From: Gracilaria gracilis
Taxonomy: Eukaryota > Rhodophyta > Florideophyceae > Gracilariales > Gracilariaceae
Reading direction: 5' to 3'
NCBI GenBank assembly: GCA_030374805.1
Contig: JARGSG010000028.1
Location: 186,001-250,000 of the forward strand
Length of the DNA stretch: 64,000 bases
Below the pieces are notes generated by a model that saw only the letters and a program-made list of their open reading frames with translations, was not told the origin of the DNA and did not search any database. Below, piece after piece: positions 11,846-22,722 of the stretch; the first letter of the stretch is position 1; the number at the start of each line of letters is the position of its first letter. A program made the position numbers and the translations under genes.

Positions 11846-12105
11846 TGTAGAAATATATCAGGGTGTAGTCACGAAGGTTGAAAGAAGGTTCAACTCAGAC
11901 TAGTTTATTTTCAGTAGTTGCTATTTATCTAGTGCCGGCTTCCAGCCACTAAGTCCCACAATATACAAACTCTTGCATTTTTTGTGCCTTGTCACAGCCC
12001 GTTTGGAACGTTCAGCTGAACTGGTCTAGCCATTTGTGCTGCACAAAGGGGCAGCACAACGTCTCGCACCAGATGGTTCCACGGGAGCGTTTCAGTCTCT
12101 CCACG
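11846..12105 (-). repeat. 5' LTR of copia A
   Basis: Direct repeat of 7305-7565. It starts TGTAGAAATATATCAGGG and ends CTCTCCACG, so its final base departs from the CA end. It lies between the primer-site-like sequence and the right target duplicate. Confidence 0.85.
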
Positions 12106-12110
12106 AGGTC
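12106..12110. repeat. Target-site duplicate, right of copia A (AGGTC)
   Basis: Five bases directly after the right LTR; partner of 7300-7304 with one mismatch. Confidence 0.7.
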
Positions 12111-12410
12111 GCTTCAATTCGTCCCACAGGTCTTTGGCCGTCTTCTCCTCATCATCGACGAAAGCTCGCTCGAGAGCTAGAGCGGAGCCCCAGAAGCAGA
12201 AAGGTATCGAGTGCTTAACCTTAACTGATTTCTCAACCAATCTTTTTGCACACTATTTTTAGGTTTGATTCGTTCGGGGCGAGTACCTAATCCAGATAGG
12301 AAAGGGTCGTCCCAGCAAATATACGTCGCTATTAGACGACGCCAGAGAATGTAGTCAGTAGGTACCTTTAACTTAGGTAGATTTCCGAAACGATCGGTGG
12401 AACCCGACAT
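12106..12410 (-). pseudogene. copia B gag, N-terminal piece
   Basis: The start chosen is the ATG at 12410 (MSGSTDRFGNLPKLKVPTDY), followed by ILWRRLIATYI, the copia gag 'NYxxWKxxM' region. After a frameshift comes AFVDDEEKTAKDLWDELKR, where the insertion of element A cuts in. The continuation is at 7304 and below. The join is exact in frame, which fixes the insertion point. Confidence 0.75.
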
Positions 12411-13271
12411 TCTGGCAAACGGAGAAGAATGAATGATCAACCTTCTTGAACGAGAAAAGAGTATCGTGATCTACAGGATAGAAACCGTTTTCAGTGATTA
12501 ACCTTCTTGTGCAAGAAAATTAGATCGCTATGTATGATGTACGAAGGTTTTTTCTTCTTCTGCTCCTGCTTCTTCTTCTTTAACTTTGAAATGTTATGCT
12601 CGAGGTGGTCCTAGGGTTGGGTTGGGTCCAACTAAGGGAGCTAGCGGAGCAATGAAGTAGGGTTCCCTGCAATTAAGCAGCTAACCACTCACCACAGCAA
12701 CCCGTCCTTCGAAGGATATTACCACAACCGAGAAGTGGTAGGTACTTCACTTCTTGAACGACAATGGAAAATGAGACAGAGAAATTAGGGAACGAGATCG
12801 AAAAGAAACCGTTTTGACGAAGAACGGTTCATGGTAAAGAAACTGAAAGAGAAGTTTTACATTGGTGGGCGCCGAGCTCAGTAGTGATAATGACGGTCTG
12901 CCTTGAGAGTATGTGCGAGAAAAGGTTTTTATGGCCGTCCGGTGTACCGTAGAAAGCTTGCAAGCTGTTACGCAACACTTATCTCACATGAAGTATTGTA
13001 GAAGTGAAGAACATTGCTTGAGGTTGAGAATTAGAGTGATGTATGAGGAGCCAAAAATGTCACGCTTCCAATAACGGGAGATTTTGAAAGTGCGGAAATG
13101 TTTAGCCAAACCCCGTTGCGCAAGTTATGCTGAGTCCGGTGTGCGTCGTGAAGGAAAGGAGGCCGCCGGCATTGACATATCTACCGGCTGACCCGACTGT
13201 CCTGATGGCAGCGGAACAGCCGCATAAGGGCCGCAGATACTCTGAGCGGGAGGTTGTCGGCCGGAAATGAC
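12411..13271. other. Noncoding: copia B leader and an isolated primer-site-like motif
   Basis: No gene seen. Near 12440-12530 the phrase CAAGAAGGTT (- strand) recurs twice in the probable leader of copia B. At 12862-12876 the + strand reads TTGGTGGGCGCCGAG after ...TTTTACA, which looks like an LTR end plus primer-binding site of a + strand element. No coding region or second LTR goes with it. Confidence 0.35.
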
Positions 13272-13499
13272 TCTCATTCGAGCAATGGTAGTGTGTAAGC
13301 CAAGCCCAAAGTCCTTAATGCAGCCCTCCTACCGGTATATGGACTCAGACACGCACGGTGGTTGCGTGTGGGTGACCTAGACAATGACTGAACCAATGCC
13401 TTCTTACCACTGCTGGGAGCCCTAACGGTACAGCGAGTACGCCGGCGGAGACGTAGAACAGCCGCTAAGAGACGTCGGAGCGGGACTGGGGCGCGACAG

Positions 13500-13810
13500 C
13501 AGGGTGCAGACTCGTGGTGGAAGGCCACTGACGCGCCGTGGCAGGCCGCGGACACGCGGTGGCGGAAAGCGGGGCCGAAGTGGCAGACAGGAGGCGTCCC
13601 GGCAACGGATGCGTGGTGGCTGCAGAAGCGCTGGGGAAGACGCACAGCAGCAGGAGGCGCGGCGGCAGGCGCGCGGCGGAAGCAGACGCGAGGCGGAAGC
13701 AGAGGCGCGGTGGCAGCAGAGACGCGATGGCAGAGACGAGGCGACAGAGGCGTGGTGGCGAAGCTTAGAGACGGAGGTGCGGCGGCAGGATGTGGAGGTG
13801 CGGCGGAAGC
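13500..13810. repeat. GC-rich degenerate minisatellite
   Basis: Imperfect reiteration of 12-15-base units built around GGCGGAAGC / GCGGTGGCAG / AGACGCG. It opens long Arg- or Ala/Pro-rich frames on both strands, which I regard as composition artefacts and not genes. Confidence 0.65.
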
Positions 13811-13859
13811 GAAAAGCCAAGGGAGAAGTTTCTGAGGCAGTCTAGGGCAGCGATGCACA

Positions 13860-15949
13860 AGGCAATGCTATCATGCTAAAAACGAGCAGAAAGGGAAAGT
13901 GCAGAACCGGTTCAAGTGCATAGTTGATCGCTGGCCGGCACAGCGCCATGCCCAACGGTCATTCGATTTATCTAGCCCATGAAGGGTACCGGCATAGCGC
14001 TGTGTGCCCGGTCCCGCACTGCGCATATATTACGTGTGTGTTGCGCTCTCGACTTGCATGAGGCCGACGCCTGTCAACATTATCAAATCCGTTTCTCGGC
14101 CATTCAGCTTGTGGTGACGAATCAAGAAAAATGCCCTTTTACTCCCTACAGCAATTTCCTAGAGCGATCTTTTTGCTATCTACAGAGTTCTTCTCCGGAG
14201 ATAAAAAAGTGAGCCTCCACCACCCCTTTCTGCCCTCAGAACGTCTTCGCTACCGTCTGCCGCTCTATCAAACACCAATGTCTTTTTCGGCCACCTTCGA
14301 CGACTATTAGCGCCTCCCTTCTTTGCAGGCACCATCAGCACAGCTATCATACACAATTTTTCAACAGAGATTCGCTCCGACCGCAAGCGCAGCAAAATCA
14401 ATCTGTTTGCACTACCGCAGCCCGCCACTATCATCCATGCAAAGCTGTCTGTTTCCTGCAGTTGTGCACCATCATTTCTTCATTATATGGCGCACCGCCG
14501 CTACCTCTGATGCGCAAAGACGTGTCCGCCACCGCTCGCAGTCTCAATTTCTTTATATTGCTGACATTTTGCTGTGGCATCACTTTGTGACACCACTATT
14601 TCCACTAAGCCTCCACCCCTCTTTGCAACCACTAGCCCATTGGTCGCCATCAGCACTGATTCTGCCACTGCCACTGCACAAACGGCGCAACTACTATCCC
14701 TCTTTTCTGGCTGCGGTTCCAGGGCTTTGTCGCGAGCATCCGTGTGCATGGCGACCATAACAGTGGTGTACTACGAAAGAGATAACACTCTGAAATGGTA
14801 CAGCATCCATCGTACTCTAATTACATAACATGTCACGAAGAATTGCGAATGGAATCACCCTCCAGGGTTGCTAGATACAATGGAGTAACTTGGGGGTCAG
14901 AATAATTAGTGAGCCGGGACAAGATGACGAAGTGGCACTCACCCGACAATGCTTGCAGGAAGGTCATTTCCCGATCATTCCCGACTCCGAACCGTAGATA
15001 TTTGTGTATCTAGAGGACATGTCATATGCATGACGCTAGCAAACCTCATTTTCATTGAACTATCATTACTTGGTACTTGGAAATGACCCTTGTCATTGAA
15101 ATTTCAAGGGACTTCCATAAAAAATAATTTTTTCAAAAAACACATTCATGGAATGTTCAGTAAATCTAGGCCTTGATCACAATTCCATGAGGTTGTTTCT
15201 CCTCCAATTACGGTTTCAGTGCCCTTGTATGGGAATCGATTTAAGCCTTCATTACTTTTTGTTTAACGAGTTCTGCCTGGGTGAGTGGAGCTCATGCACT
15301 GTTTCAACTCTCTATGTAAACCACCATCTTCTAGCATCAGCTGCTGAGAAGAGAGAGGGAGGCCATCTCCTCCCTTGGCAACCCACCCCATCCTTGATCA
15401 CAGTCAGTGCCTGCCTTTGCCATCATCCATTCCTTCCTCTCCATTCCCTCACGGTGCGGTTTAGTATCTTGCACTCTCTCTTATTCTTGTGTTGTAGTTA
15501 TTGCTTTGCGCTTCATATCGTTTCCTAAACCAGGCATAGCTACGTTTGCTGTGCCTGTTGATTCACGTTCCTCTCTTCATCTTCAATAGGTCCGTGTCGG
15601 ACCTAGGGTCTTAGTCTCCCCTGAGCTGTGTATGTTTCTATCAATTGCTATCTTTTTCTTTACCGCTTTGAAAGTAGCACTTCGCTCTGACCGTTCTATT
15701 GTCTCTTGTTGTCAGCACTTCACTATCGTTCGCTATTTTGTTTGAAGTATATATCTATTCGTTTAGCTGTGTTGCACTAGCCTTTTTATGGGGTAAAATT
15801 TTTGCTTCGCAGTAGGACTTGAGCTGCGCTCAAGAATCGAGTTGTTTCCTGTGTGTTGGCTTGCGTCTATTTTATACAATTTATCGCAGCCTCTTTCCCA
15901 GTCAAAGGTTTCAGTTTGTCTGGGGATCTTATGATTCTAGGTTCACGTC
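13860..15949. other. No recognisable gene or repeat
   Basis: About 2.1 kb between the minisatellite and element X1. The reading frames are short, overlap each other on both strands and show no family motif. The sequence immediately left of 15950 is not shared with the left flank of X2, which supports 15950 as an element boundary. Confidence 0.5.
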
Positions 15950-15971
15950 GGTGTTCTCGGAATGCTAGTTT
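15950..15971 (+). repeat. X1 left terminal inverted repeat
   Basis: 22 bp, 20 of them complementary to 35174-35195. GCTAG motifs are repeated over the following ~170 bp, as expected for subterminal transposase-binding sites. Confidence 0.55.
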
Positions 15972-16212
15972 AGTATGCTAGATGGCTAGTTATGAAAATT
16001 AAAGTCCGAATAAACTAGCAATTTCGCAGATTGCGCTAGTTGGCGAGGCAAAAAATAATTTTTGGAAATCGCATTTCCACGTGCCGCAGTTGAACTCCAT
16101 TTGTTGAAGTTGTATGCTAGTTTGCAGTTCGTGCGCCACTGCCCGTTACCTCACATTTGTCGCAGTCGTCAACATCACTCAAAAAATTTACTCTCGGGTC
16201 ACCAGCGCTGGT

Positions 16213-17193
16213 TTACTCCAACTCGGCATTCTGATCCTGAGTCTCAGTTTCTCTAAACGTGAAGTTAAAGAAGTCCAACGTACAACTCTCCCCATTCTGG
16301 TACACCCTCCTAGCCCCAAAGTGGCTTCCAACCCCTCCCAGCCTCTTCTCCTCCTGCTCCTCTAATATACGCTCCGCCGTCCTCGCAGCCGCCGCCGCAC
16401 TCTCGAAACCCACCAACGGCGCCCCACCCGGCAGCTGCGGCGGCACAAACCCCTTTCCGTCCTCTTCCACCATCACCCCACCCTTCCTCCTCTTCTTCAA
16501 TCGACTCCCCACACCTTCTCCTCCCTCCTCTTCTCTTCCCCTCTCCCTCACACTCCACCGCCCACCCCGAGAACCAGGCGTCACCGGTGACCCTTTACCT
16601 GCTCCCTCTTCCACCCCTACTCCCGCTCCCCCCACCATTTCCTTCAAATCCATCAGCAATTTGCACGCCTTCTACACCTGTCCCACTTGCTCCTCCAACA
16701 CTTCAACCCTACCCTTCAGCCCCATGTTCTCCTTTCGCAGCCTCCCCATCTCCCTCCCCACGCACTACAACATCCCATTCACATGTTTCACAGCCCCCAC
16801 CCCCGTCAACTTTATCCTCTTCCGAATCGTCGAAATCAATTCCATCGGCACCCCAACCTCCGACACACTCAGCACCACCCCTCCGATGTCTGCCACCATC
16901 TCCGACGGCATGTCCCTCCTTCAAACCCCCCCAAGCTTCCTCATCCGTTCCTCCATCTCCCCCATAAACCTTCTCTCGGGTCCTCCTCCTCCATCCCCAT
17001 CCCCATCATCTCCACCCCCTCTTCTATCCCCATCCCCATCATCTCCACTCCCTCCTCCATCCCCATTACAAACCCTCTGACTCACACAAACCCCCTCAGT
17101 ACCGCCTCCCTTTTCCCGCGGCGGCGTTTCTGGCACTACTGTTTTATGAAGCAGAGCCATTAGCTCCTCGTCACCAACGTATTCATTCGACAT
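16213..17193 (-). pseudogene. X1 coiled-coil protein of unknown function
   Basis: I chose the ATG at 17193 (MSNEYVGDEELMALLHKTVV) because X2 has the homologous start MSNEYVEEEKRVTLLHGTEV at 51745. About 326 codons to a stop at 16213. Conserved blocks between the copies are VPETPP after the start, a Gly/Asp-rich stretch, VPMELISTIRKRIKL, then ENMGLKGRVEVLEEQVGQ (a heptad-like coiled coil) and, at the end, RTAERILEEQEEKR and FFNFTFRETETQD. X1 has at least two in-frame stops. A coiled coil next to an accessory block could serve in transposase assembly, but the function is unknown. Confidence 0.6.
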
Positions 17194-17709
17194 CCCGAGA
17201 AAAGACGGCGTCCGGCGATAAACGACTTGAACAGGCCTGAGCGACTTACCACGACCCTCGTCCTTGCCACCCCTGATCACAGCCGTTACACTCGTGGCCA
17301 CACACCCCTCTACCCCGCAGGCCTATTTGTATCACAATTTTCTATACCTCAATTTCCCGCCATTCCTAAAAAACTCCATTTCTCCAAGATATTTTCATAT
17401 TTTCGTTTTTTCCTTTCAGTACCATCCCACAAAACCAATCCACAGCGCCCGTTCCTTAACTCCTTACCATTAAATCTTCCCCTTTATACTTCATTTCGAC
17501 ACATCTCTTTTGATAAACACATTCATCAGTCCTAATCCCTTCATACCAATGTACCTCATTCTTTCAAGTACTTAGTCATAAAAACTATCTTTTCCTCTGA
17601 AACCACTTTATCGATGTATACATCGGCAACGCCGTTCTCTACTAAAGCGTCTCTCCCTTCCTCTCCTGTACCACAATATATCCTCACAGCATCCAACAAA
17701 TTCGACATA

Positions 17710-18543
17710 ATGACGTCGCCTTCCTCTTCTCTCCGCTCCTCCCACACCCCAGCTGTTGTTGTATTCAGAGGCCACATTGGCTCCATGCTTTACGACCACG
17801 GTACCCCTCAAGATACCATTCTTTCACTCCAAGATTTCATAGCCGCACACAGCATTCCGCAAGGTCCCAGTTTCTTTTGCGGCAGGAGCAACTTGTTGGA
17901 AACAGTAATTCGCTCCTGCCCTCCATCTCGCAGACAAGACTTGGTCTTCATTCAGAACGGCCACATTCTTCCAATTCTTTCAAAACATGGTCTTCATCAC
18001 ACCACACGAGCAGTTCTTTACATCTCCGTACCAACTCTCACTGCACCTCCACAGGATGGCGTCACCCCTCTTACTCCCAACGGCCTTACAACTGTCACCG
18101 GAAAATGTGCTTTCGCACTAGCACAACGCTTCTTTAACGCAGGTCTCACTTGCAATTTCGTTGACGAAGACGCTTTCTCTAAATCCTACTACGAAAAGCT
18201 CGTCTGGATCTCTTCATTCAACCTAGTTGGTTCCTCCCACGGCTTCATTACCATGCATGACGTGGCCACCCGCTACAATACCATAGTCTCAACGATAATG
18301 AAGGAACTACTCGGCATAGTCTCCTCCAACACAGCTATGTTCTACAATATCCCCTCCACAGTACAATCCCTCCTCGCCTACGGCAGCACTCTTACCTGCT
18401 TCCACGCCTCATTCTCTGAGTACGAATTCAGAAATGCTCACTTCTACCTTGCCTCCGAGGATACCAAGAGAGCGGGCTTGGCTGACCCTGCCCCTTTTCA
18501 CACCAACTATGTCAATGTCCTTAGAAAATACATTCTCTTTTAG
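17710..18543 (+). CDS. Ketopantoate-reductase-like Rossmann protein (element cargo)
   Basis: 278 codons, uninterrupted. I prefer the ATG at 17710 (MTSPSSSLRSSHTPAVVVF) to the in-frame Met at 17614 because X2 starts at the matching place. Features: an N-terminal dinucleotide-binding turn (VVFRGHIGSML; X2 has the intact GxGxxG as VVGRGRIGTML), then VFIQNGHILPIL, PNGLTTVTGK and KLVWISSFNLVGSSHG, the last typical of the C-terminal helical domain of ApbA/PanE-like proteins. Known family members reduce 2-oxo acids with NADPH. In X1 the first Gly of the motif is Phe, so cofactor binding is doubtful. Divergent from the coiled-coil gene, with ~0.5 kb between. It lies in a C-rich stretch of the + strand. 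Confidence 0.6.
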   Translation: MTSPSSSLRSSHTPAVVVFRGHIGSMLYDHGTPQDTILSLQDFIAAHSIPQGPSFFCGRSNLLETVIRSCPPSRRQDLVFIQNGHILPILSKHGLHHTTRAVLYISVPTLTAPPQDGVTPLTPNGLTTVTGKCAFALAQRFFNAGLTCNFVDEDAFSKSYYEKLVWISSFNLVGSSHGFITMHDVATRYNTIVSTIMKELLGIVSSNTAMFYNIPSTVQSLLAYGSTLTCFHASFSEYEFRNAHFYLASEDTKRAGLADPAPFHTNYVNVLRKYILF

Positions 18544-18748
18544 TACCAGTACTACTTTGGTGTCATTTTGTAAAAAAGATATCTACGCACAATACTCTCT
18601 CTCCTTACCCCCCACGCTTTGTAACTCATTTTCTTTCTTCAACAATCCTTTTATGCTCACATTATATCAAAACATTCGTTCATTTCTCAGTACTAGTCAA
18701 GTCACCTCACTCTCACACACATAACACTACGCGCCCTACATGTTTTAT

Positions 18749-20728
18749 CTAGTCCTCCTCATAATCCATTATCATCGGTCCTTCTTCGTAGTCCCCATCC
18801 GTGTTATCAGCCTTGTGGCCTTGTACCTTGTCATGTTCCTCTTCGTAATCCTCCTCTCCAACTTCGTCTTCCTCTATTTCAAAGTTGCTCACAGAAGTTT
18901 CCTCCTCGTCCAGCTGGTCGTTCGGGTCTTCCCCGAGTCCAAATTCCTCATCTAAGAATTTGGGCCGAAAAGCAGGCTGCCTGTGCACCGCATCAGGGAG
19001 CTTGTATCCCTCGGACACACAGTACATATGATACGGTAGACAATTCTCTTTCACCAGCGCATCCATGTACCCAGCCCCAGCATGAAACACATCTCCCCTT
19101 CCAATCAACATGGAGTACGGTGGAACCCTGAACTTCTTCACAACCATCGTACGAGACAGCCTCTTCAAACTCTTTTCATCCGTCACATACATATTATGTG
19201 ACCTCTCACATACCCATATCATAAAAGAGCTCCTCCCGGAGGCCATCATGATGAATCCTGGAATCTCCCCATTGTTCTTCTCCACATTCGTCAACCCTCG
19301 GAAATCGGTGTGCAACACCTGCCTCGGGCATCCCTCCCCCGTACACAACACACGTCCTCCTGTTTCCGGCGCATACATCCTCTTCTTCGCCCTACTGTTC
19401 CTACAAAGACGAAGAGTGGCTGCTATCTGCCCAAACCTAGCATCCAAAAACGCCCTCTCTCTCACCATCATCACATTCTTCTCATCTGATTCCATATAAT
19501 CCACAATCCCCTTCTTCGTGGTAATGTATCGCCCAATGCCCTGCACCCTATCTCCCGCGTCCTTCCCATCTCCCGCATTGATGATAGGGTTCCATCTCTT
19601 GCGGTTCTTCTCGAACTTGAGGTCCGGCTGTTCCAAGAAATCCTTGTGAAAGAACTCCAACATACTCTCTGTCACATCTTCATCCAACACTACCCCCCTC
19701 TTCTTCGCCTCATCGGACATGCCTTCGTCACTTCCAAATTCCTCCAGCAGACAGAATCCTCTCTCCATCAACTCCATTCTCTTCGCTGCAAAATGCTCTC
19801 GCGCGAGGTCATCCCTCTCCATCGCCGCCATCCAAAGAGCCTCTTCTTCCCCTTTCGGCTTTCCCTTCAACGGCAGCTTCACCCCAAGAACTGGTTCCTT
19901 CATAGTTCGCAGTTACTTGTGCACATTCTGGGCTGCATGCCAGTACACCGCGTGATGCACCGCAATCAAATCTTCCACCCTTAAACACCCCGCCCTATGC
20001 TGCTTTTGTAGGTGAAGCATATCCATCCACGGGTGCTGGTGTTTCACAGCATTCTTCCCTTCCGGCCACTCACTCGGCAGTGCACTCACCATATTCGTCC
20101 ACGACATATCTGATCCCCTGGTGTACTCCCCAGCTGTCTTCATCCCCTTCGGGAGAACATCGGGATTGTTATCCTCAAAGCTACGCATTCCTCCTTCACC
20201 TTCCCCCCCCGGTTCATCCCCAACAAATCCACTATCCTTCTCACTACCATCACTCTCGCTACTATCACTCTCCTCCTCGCCCTCACTGGACGACATCATA
20301 TTGATTTTCTGCTTCTTATAGAACTTCATCAATGCAGTCCTCGTCATTTTCCTGAACAGGTTAACGTCCTACAAAGGTATGTCCACAGAAGATGTGTTCA
20401 CCTTACCCTTCCTTCTTCGCTTCGGGGCAGGTTGCACATCATCTTCATCCTGGTCGTCAGTAAGCACCACAGAAGTTCTCTTCCTCATTTTCCTCTTCTT
20501 CCCCACAACTCGTCCAACCTCCTCTTCTCTCAAACGACCCAGAACCACCTTACGTCTTGTGCTACGTCTTAACACCGGTGGTTCCGGTTCAGGGCTTTCC
20601 ACCACCATGGGATCGTTCTCCACCTCAGCAGATGGATCCCTGGCCGTCCCCTCCGGTTCCACAACCTCTTCAATAACCTCCTCTACAACATCCTTCCCCT
20701 CTAAACTTTGCAGCGGTACTTTAAAGTT
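18749..20728 (-). pseudogene. 2-oxoglutarate/Fe(II) dioxygenase-like domain, C-terminal half of a ParB-dioxygenase fusion
   Basis: One frame from 20728 to 18749 with two stops (TAG near 20369, TAA near 19913); X2 reads Tyr and Glu at those places. It begins with an acidic/basic linker (RRSTRRKVVLG, KKRKMRKR). The core contains CPRQVLHTDFRGL, a HxD iron-binding motif, then about 55-90 residues later PPYSMLIGRGDVFHAGAGY, supplying the distal His; PYHMY may form the end of the fold. I could not assign the 2-oxoglutarate-binding Arg with confidence. The tail is strongly acidic. It lies in the same frame as the ParB-like part upstream, interrupted only by a TAA at 20732. Family members hydroxylate proteins, bases or small molecules; the substrate here is unknown. 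Confidence 0.6.
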
Positions 20729-20731
20729 TTG

Positions 20732-22722
20732 TTACAGCTTGTTACCTGCAGTCTTCACCCTTCTAGACACCATCCCGTCCCACAAACGCTTTGCTCCCGC
20801 GAGCTTCGTTTTGGCTGTTTGCTTCCCGAGATATTCCAAGACAGATACCCCTTTTCCTCCAATCTTGAGAACGGTCTGCATCACTTCCTCAACTGTCATC
20901 TTCTTCCTCTTGGCAGTCATGTCGCAAAGCTTAAACATACCAATTGCACACTGAAAGAAGTGCTTCCTCATATTCTCAAAACGGCCCGTCCTCCCTGCAG
21001 AGAACATTCTCAGTCGCGCATGCCATTGCAAGCAACGGACGACGAAACGGAATTTCCCAACTGCGAGTTCCATAAAGAGGTCACTAGACACATGTGTGAG
21101 CGTCAGCGGCGGCCCCTCCTCAGACACCTTCTCAAAGAATTGGAGAAGCCCCGCGCTTTGCACAAACTCCAGAGCCAGTGCCGCATAGCGATTCAAGTGA
21201 CGCATACTATAGTCCCCGATAACCCCACTTCTTTTCAACGCGCCCGCTATCTGTTTCGGCGTCACCTTCCTCACATCCACTCCTCCTGCGTCAATGATGT
21301 TTTCAACGAAGGACACCGTGCTGTGAAGCTCGTCTGCGAAAGACATCTTCAGAACATTGGAGCTCATCTCGTTCAGGAGATTCCCAAGTCCTAGCACTTC
21401 ATTCATGACCATTGGATTACCATCCTTCCTCCTCCATAACACAACATCCAGAGACTTCACTATATTCTCCCACTTCCCTCCTTCCTCACGCAGGTCCTGT
21501 AACAGAATAAATCGGTGATATCCGTCTATAAGTGTTACAGGCAGCACAAGTCTCCCGTCAACGATGTCACTCGCACCCAATTCGGCTACAAGTGTAACGG
21601 CAATCGAACCGGCGAAGGGAAGCAAACCAAAGTTGCGGCACTTCATCTTCGTGGCCTTCTTGTGCGCCATATTCACAGTGCAAACCTTCTTCTGCGGGAT
21701 TACAATCATCTCGATATCCGTCGTCACCCGCTGTTGAACATAGTCGGCGGGTGATATCTTCGGTAGCGGCAGCGTGGTGTCCACCTCATCCGACCGAACT
21801 CTATCTCCTTCATCGAACAAATCCACCTCAGGTCTGCCCAGGGAAGCCTTACTAGTTCCAATGACCTCCACAACATCGTCATCGGAGTCATCCACCATGG
21901 TAACCCTTTCAATTGTTCCCATCGGTTTCTTCATCCCTTTAGAACCTCTTCGTCCTCCTGCTCTCGTTGGTGGAGACTGGAGTTCGGCGGTTTTAGAAGA
22001 CTGCTCAGCCGATTCCTTGACCTCCTCAACATCTTCACTCTCAGGCTTAGAGGTGGACGACTTCCCGGCCCCAGAGTCCGGAATGGGGTGCGAAGCTGGA
22101 CTCTGCGGAGTCTCAATTGAGGCCATCATCGACGTATCCCATGCATACAACCCAGCCGATACCAATTCAGCGAGCTTACTCGGGGTTTCCTCCGAACCTT
22201 GGAAACGGTAAGGGTACTTCGCGTCTAGATGACTTGAAATATTCGTCCTCCAGATAACCACCAAATCCTAACCCTCTAAGGCAGTGGCGCTTAGAAGATG
22301 GCCATGCATCAAACGGCAGAGCCCCTTCCCGGTACCACCAGCAGGCCCCACGCCACGTACTTCCGCAGTACCAACTTCAACCCTGTTTTTGTCCTTTCCA
22401 AGGCTGTTGAACAAAGATACAGAGTCGCCACCTTTTACCTTATGTGGCGCGGGAGTACTCTTCTTCTTCTCCATCGCGCGCGGTGTTCCCCGCTCGGAAC
22501 GCAATGTCCGCCTACGAGGCGTGGAGACCTTCGCCTTTCCTCTTCTTCGCGTACTCGGCGCCACTTCTGACCCCTCGCTGTTCCTCTTCGATCGCGCTGA
22601 CTCCCGCTCCCTTTTATGGTTCAGAGGCGCCACGTTAGATACGAAGGGTTCAAACAATTCGAAACGCAAATTACGACCGTCGAGAATGCTCAAGAGAACG
22701 TATAGTGGTCTTTCCCTTCTCA
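20732..22722 (-). pseudogene. ParB-like domain protein, N-terminal half of a ParB-dioxygenase fusion
   Basis: The clean frame is 22264-20732 (510 codons), and the same frame continues upstream to about 22722 across one TAG (22268) with a basic Ser/Arg/Lys-rich segment. After a disordered acidic region comes ISPADYVQQRVT, then VTLIDGYHRFILLQDLREE, resembling the DGHHR motif of ParB/sulfiredoxin-fold domains. Next is a probable helix-turn-helix region (VTPKQIAGALKRSGVIGDY) and a helical C-terminus (RKHFFQCAIGMFKLCDMTA) that X2 conserves closely. The N-terminus lies ~220 bp from the hairpin block. ParB-fold proteins bind DNA sites and hydrolyse nucleotides; the call rests on short motifs and needs a profile search. 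Confidence 0.5.

Larger units (their letters stand above)
7305..12105 (-). mobile_element. Ty1/copia element A, near-complete, inserted in gag of copia B
   Basis: Bounded by two direct LTRs of ~260 bp (7305-7565 and 11846-12105) that differ at roughly two dozen positions. Between them, on the - strand, are gag, protease, integrase, RT and RNase H in copia order. A polypurine tract abuts the left (3') LTR and a primer-binding-site-like sequence abuts the right (5') LTR. The reading frames contain several stops and shifts, and the diverged LTRs point to an old insertion. The host sequence is copia B gag, giving a clear nested order of events: B first, A later. Confidence 0.88.
3923..12410 (-). 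mobile_element. Ty1/copia element B, split by copia A
   Basis: Element B reads right to left: gag N-terminus at 12410-12106, interruption by element A, gag C-terminus at 7304-6672, then protease, GAG-pre-integrase, integrase, RT and RNase H down to about 3923. The protease-integrase-RT order is diagnostic of copia. Removing A together with one 5-bp duplicate restores the gag frame exactly (reading ...DELKRTYTTSNTLAVQN...). I could not delimit LTRs for B. All coding parts are broken, so it is immobile. Confidence 0.8.

Noticed and set aside
13274-13858. 194-codon Ala/Pro/Arg-rich frame on the - strand
   Set aside because: It lies across the minisatellite; composition alone keeps it open.
16259-17080. 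273-codon Pro/Ser-rich + strand frame
   Set aside because: Antisense to the coiled-coil gene, which is conserved in X2 with matching start and end; the Pro/Ser frame is not.
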